A stretch of DNA of 64,000 bases, taken from contig OY986435.1 of assembly GCA_963920525.1 (NCBI GenBank), positions 172,709,827 through 172,773,826 on the forward strand. The letters run 5' to 3'. Made by a program: the position numbers and the translations under genes. The first letter of the stretch is position 1; the number at the start of each line of letters is the position of its first letter. Shown here piece after piece: positions 45,498 through 56,875 of the stretch. The notes under the pieces are model-generated. The model saw nothing but the letters and a program-made list of their open reading frames with translations, was not told the DNA's origin and made no database searches. This DNA is from Dichetophora obliterata. Taxonomy: Eukaryota; Arthropoda; Insecta; Diptera; Sciomyzidae.

Positions 45498-45510
45498 TAT
45501 AGAAATTTAA

Positions 45511-46604
45511 AAAGCGTTTTTCATAAAATTTTTACATGCTACGAAAAAACTGAGTACGCCATCTACTTTAGCATCATTGATTCATGAAAATCACTCGCTC
45601 TCTCGATTTTCGATAAAAAAGATATCTGCTCCAGAGAAAGGTAGTTATTATAGACATATAGATGGGTGTTAATAAAAAAATTATTTAATCAAATGCTTAA
45701 TAGTATTCGTCATGTAATCAAGTATTTAAAACATACTACAGAAATTTTTTAAATTTTCATTTATTAAGTTTGTTTTCAAACTCTCCTCTAAATCAACATA
45801 AACTCGAATGATGTTTTTGTTTTTTTACACAGCCGCTCATATTTAACTCATACCTAAGAAAACAAATTGTGCACCAATATAAATAAGAGTACATGCATTC
45901 GCCAAATCATTACAGTTAACGAGTTTTTCATCTGTAGACAGTCAACTTCTTCAAGCCGTCTACAGCTCTAAAATCTTACAACAAATAAACTCATAATAAA
46001 CAAACTTATCTTTAAATTAAAGGCTATTAAAGGCAGCTTGAATATTTTGCAATAATTTGAGGGGCATGAAAAACCTTTTGATTGATTGAGAACTAATTGT
46101 AAATTGCTGCAATAAATTGCATTTGTATGCTGCTGCTGCTGCTGGACTTTCAATGGTAGTTTAACTGTAGCTTGCAGGCACGAGCTGTAAGAAAACCTCT
46201 GATACATTCCACAATTTTTTTGAGCTTAATACTAAAGTATTTATAATTTTGCAAATCATTCTTTATATTGTGCTGCATGAGCTCTTACAACAACGTAGTA
46301 AGTTTTAACTCTATTCCACAGAAAATTAAGTTAGTTTTTCGAGCTTTTCTTGGTCCGAATTTTTTTCAACATTGTGCAGAGATACTGCCTAATCACAATG
46401 CTTTAATGTTTGATCAAAAGTATAACATGTGGAATTTAACCATGAATTTGTAATTAGAGATCTAGTGAAATTCTGTAGATGTTATTTATTTAAAAGTCAA
46501 TTACTCCCTGAATATAATAATACGATACAATTAATGATGTAATCCATAGATAGGATCTTTATGAAACCTTGAGTTATTTGTGTGTGTGTGTGTCGCTACT
46601 AAAA
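45511..46604. other. AT-rich interval without recognised gene
   Basis: Nothing is recognised apart from a GCT trinucleotide run at 46129-46142 and a (TG)n at 46579-46592. Confidence 0.5.
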
Positions 46605-47137
46605 GTACCCTCCAGGAAATGTGAGCATTCCCGAATGTTACCAGGAAACATTCCATGGAATGTAGGAAGCATTCCCCTTTGTTGCACACTACATTGCTTT
46701 TTTTACATAGCATGTCATTAGAGGGAAATATTCCTCCCCGCTGTGTTAAAAAGTCATGTGGAAACATTCCTCTCCGGTGTCCTCAAAAGCGAATTGGAAG
46801 CAGTCCTGTCCCCTGTTTTAAGAATTAATGTGGAAACATTCCTCTCCCTTGTTATGAAAATGGATTCGGCCAGGACTCGAACCCGGGACCCCTGAGCGAC
46901 AGTCGAGCGCGCTACCACTAGACTATCGAATTCTACAATAAGCGGCTAGAAAACAATGATATTAATATTTTCTATTGTCATTGCTTGACAATAAATAAAA
47001 GTTTCCACATGCATTCTTAAACAAGCGGTTTGGAAACAATATAAATACAAAACTACCCTTAAGCTTCCAAAAGATACGTGGGGAATGTTTCTTTATCACT
47101 TTTAAATGGAAGCCTTCCGATTTTTCCTGGAGGGTAC
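46605..47137. mobile_element. 533 bp inverted-repeat element carrying a tRNA-like sequence
   Basis: GTACCCTCCAGGAAA at 46605 is mirrored by TTTCCTGGAGGGTAC at 47123-47137, a perfect 15 bp inverted end. Inside, GGAAACATTCC(T/C)CTCC-type blocks recur at about 46645, 46755, 46810 and 46829. A tRNA-Asp-like sequence sits in the middle on the minus strand. No target duplication is clear. Confidence 0.6.
46862..46932 (-). repeat. tRNA-Asp(GTC)-like sequence inside the TIR element
   Basis: Minus strand: box A-like TAGTCTAGTGGTAGCGC, an anticodon loop CTGTCGC giving anticodon GTC with 4 of 5 stem pairs, a T arm CCGGG-TTCGAGT-CCTGG with a perfect box B, and near-complementary outer arms GAATTCG/CGAATCC. 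The acceptor stem does not join the T stem with correct spacing, so I regard it as tRNA-derived rather than functional. Confidence 0.5.
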
Positions 47138-47258
47138 GGATAAAGCTTTGACTTGAAAAGTTACGATTTTTTGTGGTTTAGTTCTTACTCCTTTTTAGAA
47201 TCGGATTTAAAATTCACATTTCAATGATTGACTTAAGTAAATTAAGTCTATTCATATC

Positions 47259-47402
47259 AGTTGAAATTGCAGGAAGTGAAAAGATTTGTTGAATAAAAAG
47301 AAGATTGAGTTTTATTCAAGTGACAAATAAAAACAGTATATTAATATTATACAGAAAAAATAACAAGTACATGTAACAAGTACAATATTTTCATTTCTAA
47401 CA
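47259..47402 (-). repeat. Copia 3' LTR
   Basis: On the element strand it begins TGTTAGAAATG and ends TTTCAACT; an AATAAA lies inside (reverse complement TTTATT near 47311). The purine-rich AGTGGGAG next to it (47403-47410) is the polypurine tract that primes plus-strand DNA. Confidence 0.9.
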
Positions 47403-47490
47403 CTCCCACTAAATATTGGCTTGTATAATATAAAACAATTAAAAACAAGAAAAATATTAGTAAAAATCTAACATCAATGGACAAAAATCT

Positions 47491-50400
47491 TCAATTTCCA
47501 ATTAAGTTGAGTGATTTTCTTAAATATTGGAAGACTGGCTTTGATAATGACTTCGTCAACAAATCTGCTCTTTGTTCAGTAGTTTTTACATAATTAAGAT
47601 CAAATTCTTTGTTTTTATATTGTTCCCTTATAAAATGAAATCGAACATCAATATGTTTTGTTCTATTGTGGAACTCTGGATTCTTGATTAGTTTAATTGA
47701 GCTTTGGTTATCCAATAAAACTTCACATCCGTGTACTTCATAATTTATTTCATTCATAAGCCTTTTAATCCAAATTAATTCCTTTACAGCTTCAGATGCC
47801 GCTATATATTCTGCCTCAGTTGTTGACAAAGAAACAGAATGTTGTCGTTGCGACCGCCATGCCACAGTACAAGTTCCCAACTGAGCTACCATACCAGATG
47901 TTGATCTTCGATTTTCTACATCACCAGCAAAATCAGAATCTGAGAATAATCTAAAGTCCAGATTATTTTGTTTGGTGTACAATAAACCATTGTTTATTGT
48001 TCCTTTGAGATATCGTAGTACTCGTTTTGCTCCATTTATGTGCGTGCTATTGAATTTTTCCATGTACCTGCTCAAAACTCCCACTGCAAATGATATATCT
48101 GGTCGACTTATGATTGATAAATATATAAGTGATCCGATTAATTCTTTTATGGGAATAATTGGTTTACTCTTTCCTTATCTCCGTCTATTAGCCAATTATT
48201 TCCAGTATCTAATGGCGTTGATATACTCTTACAATCATACATGTTAAAGCGACTTAATACCTTCTGGGTATACTGAGATTGGTGAAGAAATAATGATCCA
48301 TCATCCATTATCTTCATTTGAAATCCCAAAAATTTTTCAATTTTGCATTCTTTAATTTCAAAATTATCTTGCAAGTGTTTCATCAATTCCATTGCAAGTT
48401 TTGAATCATTTGATACTATTAAACCATCATCAACATAAATTGCAAGTACTAATTTTGACTCATTACTATTTTTAAAATATACACAAGTGTCTGCGGTACT
48501 AACTTTCATATTAAATTTGTCTAAAACTGCACCAAACTTTTTATTAAAGCATCTTGGTGCTTGCTTTAACCCATATAAACTTTTTAATAATCTGCAAACC
48601 TTGTTTTTATCTTTGCAGTAACCAAGAGGTTGCTTCATATAAATTTCTTCGTCTAATTCCCCATACAAAAATGCAGTTTTAATATGAAATTGCTTAATTG
48701 TCATACCTTGATTAACAGCAAATGATAATATCACTCGAATAGAATCGTATTTAACAACAGGACTAAACGTTTCCGCATAATCAATACCATATTCCTGTGT
48801 GAATCCTCTTGCAACTAATCGGGCTTTAAAACGGTCAACTGATCCATCCGTGTTTAATTTGATTTTGTAAATCCATCGACAATCAACAAGCTTACGCCCT
48901 TTTGGTAAACTGCACAAAACCCATGCCTTGTTCTTCACAAGTGAATCGTATTCTTGATCCATAGCTTGTTTCCAATCATGTGCATGCTGAGACTTCATAG
49001 CTTCTTCGTAAATTTTAGGCTCTGAATCATCCGATATTGTCAGAAACATGTCAAAAACATTTAATGTTTGCTTCTTAGATCTAAGATTGTATCCTTCGAA
49101 TTGTTGAACTGGATTTAAGTGTGATGCATCTTCTACAAAAGTTTCTTCAGAATTGGATTGAATTTGTTCTATATCGTCATCATTCAAATCATCTTGATTA
49201 TGTTGAGTATCTGTACCATGTGTTCCTAAAGAAGTTGACTGAAGATTTTCGAACGACTGAGGGAATTTAAACAAAACATCTTCTGTTTGCTTTTCAGCAA
49301 CACGCTCTTGTTCAACTTTTGCCAATTCTTTGCTAAATATCACATCTCGATGCACTTCAACTTTATTTTCAGATTCGAAATACACACGATAACCTTTTAC
49401 TTTAGTAGCATACCCAACAAAAACACCTTTCCTACTCTTGGCATCCCATTTCTTTCTCATCTCTTTGGGCACGTGTGAAAATACTTCGCAACCAAATACT
49501 CGCAGGTGATTTATTTTCGGTGTTTTGTTGTACCACAACTCAAAAGGTGTTTTACCGCGTATAGAACTTGGCCCGCTTATGTTAAGAACGTACACCACTG
49601 AATTGACTGCTTCTGCCCAGAGTATCTTGGGTAAACATTTAGAATATAAAAGAGTTCTCGCCAATTCAACCACAGTTCGTATTTCTCTTTCTGCGGATCC
49701 ATTCTGTTGTGGTGTGTACGGTACCGTTTTCTGGTGTTGAATCCCATTGTGAGCTAGCAAATTTTGTACATCCTTGTTAATAAATTCTTTTCCGTTGTCT
49801 GATCTAAATGTTTTTATAGTTGTTTTGTTGGTCCTTGCTATTTTTAGAAAATCACTTAATTTTTCTTTAACTTCATCCTTCTGTTTTAAAAAAAATACCC
49901 ATTTGAATCTTGAGAAATCATCTTTAATCAGTAGAAAATACTTTGCGCCACCAACTGATGCCTGCTCCATTGGACCGCATATATCGCCATGAAGTATTTC
50001 TCCGGAATTCCGAGCCCGATTCTCACTTGTTGTAAACGGTAATCGATGTTGCTTTCCAAAACAGCATCCTTCACATATATCTTTGTTGTCATAGTTAAAT
50101 TTAACTGCATAGCGATTTAACACATCTTTCACATGAGTCATGTTCTGATGCACCAACCTTTGATGCCATAGCCGCAATGATTCTGGTACTAGGTTTGCAG
50201 CATAATTTGTACTGTTGACTTCATCTGAGCTACATTTCTTTAATATTTGCATTTTCATCTCGAACAATCTTCCATTGCGAACGCCAATGGCTTCTATTTT
50301 TCCGTCTCTGATAAACCTGCAAACATTCTTATCTGATTGCATCACATACCCTTTATCCATTGCAGTTGTCGCTGAAAAAAGATTGACCCTGATGCCAGGT

Positions 50401-51434
50401 ACAAAAAGCACATTTTGTAGATATTTTTGGTGCCATCCTGTTGAATTGTGCATCATCACGTCAATATCTCCTTGCCCTGTTGCTTTTAATGTAGAACCAT
50501 CACCAATGCGTACGTATTTACACTCCTCAAATGTCTTAAAAACTCGAAACCATTCTCGGTGAGCTGTCATGTGCTCTGATGCACCAGAATCTACATACCA
50601 GCACTCATCTTCATCCATTACTTTGTAGTTGCTTTCACCAATAAAAGCATTTGATATTTGTTTTGACTTTATGCTTGATTCCCGTTCTTGACTTTTTCGT
50701 TGCATGGGACACTCGTTCTTCCAATGTCCAACTTCGTTACATCTAAAACACTTTCCGGGCTTTCCACGTTTTCCAGAACTTTCTTGTTTTGCATATTTTT
50801 TAACTGCAAAAGCATCAATTTCATTTTGGACTTGAGTGTTCATTCGAGACTGCTCCAATATAAGCCGATTCGTCAAGTTCTCTAAACTTCGCTTATCTTC
50901 TGAAGTAGACTCCCAGGCACTTAAAAAATGGTTATAACTTGCAGGTAGTGTCATTAGAATTTTTGTGATGACCATTTTGCTTGAAATTGGCTCCCCAAGA
51001 TCCTTTAGCCGTTCTGCCAACTCTTCAACTTTCGCAACATAAACTTCGATCGGTTCTCCTTGTAATTTCTTTAGGTCATAGAATTGTTGCTGGAGCATGT
51101 GAACACTCACATCAGACTTGAATTCGTGGAGTGCTAGTAGTTTAGTCCACATGTCCACTGAACTTTTACAGCACACCAAATGACGGATTATCACCTTATC
51201 GACTGCTGTAACTATGCATCTCTGTGCTTTTATATCTGCCTTCTCCCAATCAGTTATCTCCTTTAACAGTGAAACTTGTGCGGCGTGTCCTGCTCCATCG
51301 TTTACATGTGGCTTACTCCATTGACCTGCCACAATTCTGTAAACGTCCATGGACTTGAGAATAATAGTCATCTGGAACTTCCAAGAACTCCAATTCTTTG
51401 CTCCGACCAGCTTCTCTATCTTGACGTCATCCAT
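47491..51434 (-). pseudogene. Copia gag-pol polyprotein, one frameshift
   Basis: The ATG at 51434 opens 1095 codons; the RNase H part continues in another frame (47491-48084 and a little upstream), the shift being near 48160. Order: N-terminal gag; CCHC knuckle CFRCNEVGHWKNEC at about 227; aspartic protease Trp-Tyr-Val-Asp-Ser-Gly-Ala near 277; pre-integrase His/Cys region near 420-450; integrase with Asp-Ile-Cys-Gly near 484, Ser-Asn-type SDNGKEF near 546 and a downstream Glu in the SAEREIR block near 580; RT near 860-1020 with Tyr-Val-Asp-Asp near 998; RNase H with Ser-Asp-Ser-Asp-Phe-Ala-Gly-Asp and Thr-Glu-Ala-Glu-Tyr. In RT motif A the usual Asp-Val-Lys-Thr-Ala-Phe reads His-Ile-Lys-Thr-Ala-Phe (about 914), a loss of the first catalytic Asp. 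This copy is probably inactive in cis. Confidence 0.9.
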
Positions 51435-51561
51435 TGCTGTTTCTCCTGTTTCTTTATCTTCTTGGGATTCAAAAAATCTACCGCTGAGAATTTCGCCTCG
51501 ATTCCTTCTATAGCAATTCTTTTATATATTCAAATTGAAAAATTTCCTTTTTAAAAGTTAA

Positions 51562-51575
51562 CTGGGCCCATAACC
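51562..51575 (-). promoter_or_regulatory. Copia primer-binding site, half-tRNA initiator Met
   Basis: On the element strand GGTTATGGGCCCAG follows the 5' LTR directly. It is complementary to the anticodon region of initiator tRNA-Met, not to its 3' end; Drosophila copia is known to prime from such a cleaved 5' half-tRNA. Confidence 0.85.
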
Positions 51576-51719
51576 AGTTGAAATTGCAGGAAGTGAAAAG
51601 ATTTGTTGAATAAAAAGAAGATTGAGTTTTATTCAAGTGACAAATAAAAACAGTATATTAATATTATACAGAAAAAATAACAAGTACATGTAACAAGTAC
51701 AATATTTTCATTTCTAACA
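51576..51719 (-). repeat. Copia 5' LTR
   Basis: Same 144 bp sequence and orientation as the 3' LTR, starting TGTTAG at 51719 on the element strand. It provides promoter and polyadenylation signals; I see no strong TATA box apart from AT-rich stretches. Confidence 0.9.
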
Positions 51720-51724
51720 ATATC

Positions 51725-53822
51725 AGTCATTATAATATACCATTATTTTTTTCATTGTATCCAAAAGAGATCATACGTTTTATTTATTCATTGCATTCAT
51801 AAGACTAGTTTTCTCCACATAATCGGTAATGCCTGATTTTTTTTTTAAAATACATCAATTACATTGCAGTTGTAGAATATTCGGGTAGTTGGAGCAAAAA
51901 ATACTCAAATATCTTGAGGGTAGAGACAAAGAGATTAAGCATGCAGATATTTCCAAAGTTTCGAATATTCATGACTCGTGCAATCATAAAAAATATATAT
52001 ATTAAAACTAGTAAGGAAATATATTCGGATTGGCCGAAACTAAAATACCCTCACAGTATTTTATCCTCACAGTTTGATGACGTTACTTCTAATGAATTAT
52101 GACCGTGGTTTTCATTAAATTTTTATAGCAGAATTGCTATAGAATTGTATAGTTCTGTATAATTTTTTACAGAACTATAGCAAAAATTGTGAGCATAGTC
52201 CATAATACATGATCAAAACTTATATATGGTTGAAAGAAACATATTTTTTATATTATGAACAGCTAGATCATAATAATTTTATCCGTGTACATCGTGCATA
52301 GCTCTTATATTAGTTATTTCATTAAAAACTTTGAATAGAAAAACAACCTAAAAATAGCTCAAACAAAACAAAAATTATATCATCTTAAATATAGTGAGCC
52401 CACTTTCGTATAATACTTTCGGCGTGCCAGTTACTTACTTACTTAGTTGGAGCTTTAACCCTATTACTGCCATACTATTTGACTAATGTTTTTGTGTTTG
52501 GTTAAAAATGCATAAATAATGTATTAGAAAGGAGTAAATTTTACTGGATAAAAAAGAGCAATTGTTTGAAAAATCAAGCCAAACGAATTCACAAAAATAC
52601 CAACGAAAATTAAAAAGTCTACTCACTAAGTAGGGTTTTCATTTCGGTTTCGGTTAACCGTATTCGTATTCGTCTATAATTTAAAAATGGCGAATAATAA
52701 CCGTATCCGATTACCGGTTAGTTTCCGTCGAATAAACCGGAATTTTGGTTAGGAAAGTTTGGTAAGTTTCTTAAGAGACGTTTAAATTAAAATAAATTAT
52801 TAATCATTTGCGTACCTTTCAATCCGCTCCGTATCTAGGGTACAGCGGTAGCATGCTAAGCATGTTCAAATGTTCTATGCGCATGCTCCGATCGATTTGA
52901 ATAATTTGCTTATATAAATCTTTGAATACTAAGGTACATTAAGGAGCCCTAACGAAAAAATTTGTTCGGGTCAGTTCCTTAAAATTGTCCTTGGTCTATG
53001 TTATGATGATTCCCTAAATATTTCGACTCTAGCGATAGCCACCCGCGACCTAGAATGGTTTGAAACATCCTTTAAGAATTGAGTTTTTTTTAAAACATAA
53101 GCTGTTGTGGTAGTTTCAAATACCAAACGGTTAGAAATAATAGTTAAAAAAAAGTTCTTCCCATCTGTATCAAAACATTTTTAATTTTTGCAATCGGATT
53201 AAAGATAAAGCTGTTCTTCGAGCATTATTTTATATAAAAAACACAAAAACGTTGAATATTCCAAATACTATCCTCACTTTCAATATATCGTTGGTAAGGT
53301 TTTGAGTGCTTACATTGATTCCTTGTCACAATTGCTTAAATTTATGTATTTAAAACTTAAATATTACTTGTAAAATAAACACCTACTGAAAAAATATTGT
53401 AAGAAATAAAAAAAAACAATAAAAATTATTAAGCTCTTTGTATTTCGAAAGTTTTTGTATGGAAATAAAACAAGAAAATACCGAAAATCTTTGGTCACAA
53501 GGAATAACGAATAAACTCAAAGTATCGTAAAAAACAATATTTTAATTGCACGAACTACACCCATTTTTTTGAAATATATGAACCGTTACAAAGAAAATAC
53601 ATGCATACATAAGTGATGATCAATTCTGAGCAAAAAATGGATATCTGCATACTTCAAACAATTGGCAGTAAAGAATTCCATACGTTACTCCGGTTCTTTT
53701 TAAGCTAAAAAAAAACTTTTATGTTTGTATTCTGTGTCAAATTTTACATCAAAAATGCTTTTTTCATCGATGGAGAAATGATGAATGAAGTTTATTTGAT
53801 TGATGAATTTTAAATATACATA
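51725..53822. other. 2.1 kb AT-rich interval without recognised gene
   Basis: A small hairpin (TATAGTTCTGTA...TACAGAACTATA) lies at 52147-52183. A TTACTTACTTACTTAG run is at 52429-52445. Otherwise no gene or element is recognised. Confidence 0.5.
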
Positions 53823-54090
53823 CAAAAGTTAGATTGGGTGGTCAAGATCTCCCAAAAGAATTTTTTGAAAAAAATAAGGATATCTTCCTCTCCCGTAAGG
53901 ACAAAGTTGTTTTTTGAGAAAAGCAAAAAGAAATCACGATCTGAAAATTCTTTAATTTTTGTAAGGAAAACTACATATCATAAAGCAAAAGTAAATACAG
54001 ACTTAAACTAATAATATTTTGGCAAACACGATGCTACTTTTGACTTTCACCCACAGTTTACTGTGTGAAGGATATTCGAGTCTAAAGGTA

Positions 54091-54849
54091 CACTCGAAAT
54101 AGCACAGAACTTTTAATTGTTTTCTAATTGTCTAAATTTTGGTGATATACGTTTTCCGTTAACGTTTTCCTTAAATTTGGCGAATTAATGGTCTGTATAT
54201 TTTTTGCGTATGCATTTTCCCGTTTTGGAGAAATGTATTCGGATTCTGCAAATAGTTTAAACAAAACCCTGTCTAAAAATATCTATTTCAAAACAGCAGG
54301 AAAAAACCACGATTTTTCCCCTATTTTGATATTTGAAAAAAGTTACTTCAAGCGTGAAATGTAACAATTTTGTTCATATCTCCTTTATGGTTAGTATTTC
54401 ATTAAAACACTTCTAAACAACAGTTATCAATTCAATTAAGACCCATTTTGTGAATGCTGAGTTGAGGTGTTTTAACGAAATAATAAAATCCATACTAGGA
54501 AAGCAAATTTTTTAAAAAATCGAAATGGGGAAAAAAATCGTGGTCTTAACCTGGTGTTGTAAATTGATACTCTTGGACAGGGTGTTGTTCAGAAATATTT
54601 GAAGAATCTAAATTAAGGAAATTACCTTTGGTACCACTTCTGATGCCCGAGATATAAGACCTTATATTCATTTGTTTGAAAAAGTTAAAAATTGTATTCA
54701 AATATACATCTCTCAAAAACAAGAAATGCATATGCAAAAAATATGCAATTTATTAATTCGCCAAATTAAAGGAAAACGCCAACACTAAAATCAAAATCGC
54801 CAAAATTTAGACAATTAGATAGCAATCAAAAGTTCTGTGTAACGAAGTG
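54091..54849. repeat. Nested foldback, ~150 bp arms
   Basis: CACTCGAAATAGCACAGAACTTTT at 54091 pairs with CACTTCGTTACACAGAACTTTT read from 54849 backwards; the arms continue through CTAATTGTCTAAATTTTGG and AAATTTGGCGAATTAAT. The interior is AT-rich without coding. It lies within the 53.8-56.2 kb TIR unit. Confidence 0.6.
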
Positions 54850-55164
54850 TTTTTCCAGCTGGGGTCGGATCGCCGGACCCAGGACTCGTTGCAAATAATT
54901 TATAATGATTGCAGACACCAAATCAAAACTCTATGTTTCAAATTATTAACAATGATGAGTTTATTGAACAATTCACCTGTCTTATAGCTAAGCAATGCTG
55001 GTTTTCTTATTCCTATTTTATAAACTGCGTGGTTATATATTTCTGGGGCTTTGGGGAAGGTGATATACGAGCGTCCTACTGCGTGAAAGCAACAATAATC
55101 TTATTGGTCCTAATTGTAACGCGCTTGGCCGGCGTAGTGACGAGTAAGAAATAGCGCGGACAGG

Positions 55165-55430
55165 TTGGATTTAGGTTGGAGCTGCGTTCGCGCTGGCCCA
55201 GTAGATTTAGGCTGGAGCTGCGTTCGCGCTGGCCCAATTGATCTTAGGTTGGAGCTGCGTTCGCGCTGGTTCAGTAGATTTTAGGGTGGAGCTGCGTTCG
55301 CGCTGGCCCAACGGAATTTAGGTTGGAGCTGCGTTCGCGCTGGCCCAATTGATTTTAGGTTGGAGCTGCGTTCGCGCTGGCCCAATTGAGTTTAGGTTGG
55401 GGCTGCGTTCACACTGGCCCAATTGATTTG
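55165..55430. repeat. 37 bp minisatellite, seven units
   Basis: Seven head-to-tail copies of a unit like TTAGGTTGGAGCTGCGTTCG followed by CGCTGGCCCAATTGATT, with a few substitutions and the last unit most diverged (GCTGCGTTCACACTGG). G+C is far above its surroundings. Confidence 0.9.
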
Positions 55431-56695
55431 ACTGATATGACTCCGCCTCGTTGCTTTAGGATACTTCTCGTATCTCACCGTTCCACTCTTTACGTTAAAT
55501 TAGCTTAATGCCCGCTTATTAACCTACTGTTACTTTAAATATTCTTGTATGAATATTTGCTTAGTATTTAACTTAACCTCGTTAATTCAATTATTTATGC
55601 AACGTATTATATGAAATAATTAATATAAATGATACTTCTCGGCTCCTATTGCGTCTGCTGTACTTGCTCCTTTGCTATAGGCTTTCCGCTGCTGACCGGT
55701 GGTTTTCGCTGCCGGTTGTGGCTGAATTCCTGACGGCTTACTGCATTCGCAGTTGGCGGCGCTGCGTTGTCGACGTCGTCGTTGACTGAGGACTTCGCTT
55801 GTTGGCGTCGCTGTTGGCCGTGTCGGTTGGCTCGACTCGCTGCTGCTGTTGACTGCGGAGATGTGATTATAGCTGCTTCTGTCGCGATATATTAATCTTA
55901 TGTTGGCCGCTTTACTTAGCGACGAAATGTTCAACAAGACCTTCTTGGTCGACGGCACTTTGACTTCTGCTTCGTTGTTAAAGACTTCGACGGCACTCGA
56001 CTGAAGGAGTCTTGTCTGGTTGACGGCACTCGACTGAAATCCCTAAAACGTCTCGAAGTTCTTCTTGCGAGACTGGTGTTCCATTCCACGTTCCTCTCGT
56101 GCCTGCGTATGTTCTTCTCCCTTTAGCGTACGTGGCCCATGCCACTGGCTCTCTTCTCGGAGAGGAAGGCATCCTTATTTTTTTCTAAAATTTTTTTGGG
56201 AGATCTTGACCACCCAATGCAACTTTTGAGACCTCTTATAATACGATCTAAATTTTTCGATACGCCCTAAAACACATGTTTACAATAAATAGTTAACAAT
56301 AAATACAAAAGTAAATCAAAAATATACTGCTGCGCTCAGTAGCCAAAAAAGCTAGTGTTGAACCAGTGATTAACTCAAAAATAACTTATTAAGACTAGTG
56401 CGAAACTATTAGTAAACTTAAGATAGAGAAACATTACTTGAAGTATTTTTTTTTTCATTTTTAACATAAAGATTATTACTCTTGCAAAAAAATTAAATAA
56501 ACTCGAGCGGTACCTGACGTTGGCACGCCAGATGCAAAGTACACCTCATATTCTCGCCTCATACCGTTGTTCACTGTATGATATAGGGTGTTTTTTTAGC
56601 TGCATGAGAAGCTTTGATGTTGTTGTTTATGGTTAGACAGTCGAAAATGTCAAACTGTGTTGACATTTCTATTTAGTAAGTCTTGGCAATTTGTT

Positions 56696-56875
56696 ATGAA
56701 TGGTTTAACGTCAGAACAACGATTCCAAATTGTGGAAATTTACTTTAAACAAAATAAATCCGTTCGCGAAATTCATAGAGCACTTCGTACATCTTACGGT
56801 AAACACAATCGGCCTAGTGAGCAAGCAATTCGTGCAGTTATTGATCGTTTTCTTACTAATTTTACTCTTCTCGAT
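56696..56875 (+). pseudogene. Mariner-type transposase, N-terminal HTH fragment
   Basis: From ATG at 56696 about 60 codons read Met-Asn-Gly-Leu-Thr-Ser-Glu-Gln-Arg and include Val-Arg-Glu-Ile-His-Arg-Ala-Leu-Arg and Arg-Pro-Ser-Glu-Gln-Ala-Ile-Arg, the DNA-binding helix-turn-helix of this group (DUF4817-like). It then fuses in frame with jockey ORF1, giving a 175-codon chimeric frame (56657-57184) that ends at 57184. Confidence 0.7.

Larger units (their letters stand above)
47259..51719 (-). mobile_element. Copia-type LTR retrotransposon, nearly complete
   Basis: Two LTRs of 144 bp each (47259-47402 and 51576-51719) flank a gag-pol region on the minus strand, and ATATC stands at both outer edges (47254-47258, 51720-51724) as a 5 bp target duplication. 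LTRs look identical by eye, so insertion is recent. The whole element is 4461 bp. Defects are one frameshift near 48160 and a His in place of a catalytic Asp in RT. Confidence 0.93.
53823..56228. mobile_element. 2.4 kb transposon-like unit with ~70 bp TIRs
   Basis: The left end CAAAAGTTAG then ATTGGGTGGTCAAGATCTCC is mirrored at 56228 (CAAAAGTTGC on the other strand, then the same block), and similarity continues through AAAAAAATAAGGAT and CTTCCTCTCC, about 70 bases with few differences. Inside are a nested foldback (54091-54849), a 37 bp minisatellite and a GC-richer part (55440-56180). Two minus-strand frames there (55978-56172 and 55620-55958) begin near the right TIR and could be remnants of one protein rich in Ser, Arg and Gln; I do not recognise it. 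No target duplication found. Confidence 0.6.

Noticed and set aside
46862..46932. Functional tRNA-Asp gene
   Set aside because: Acceptor and T stems do not connect with normal spacing, the anticodon stem has a mismatch, and it sits within a transposon.
55165..55430. CRISPR array
   Set aside because: The units are contiguous 37 bp tandem repeats without unique spacers, in an insect-type sequence: a minisatellite.
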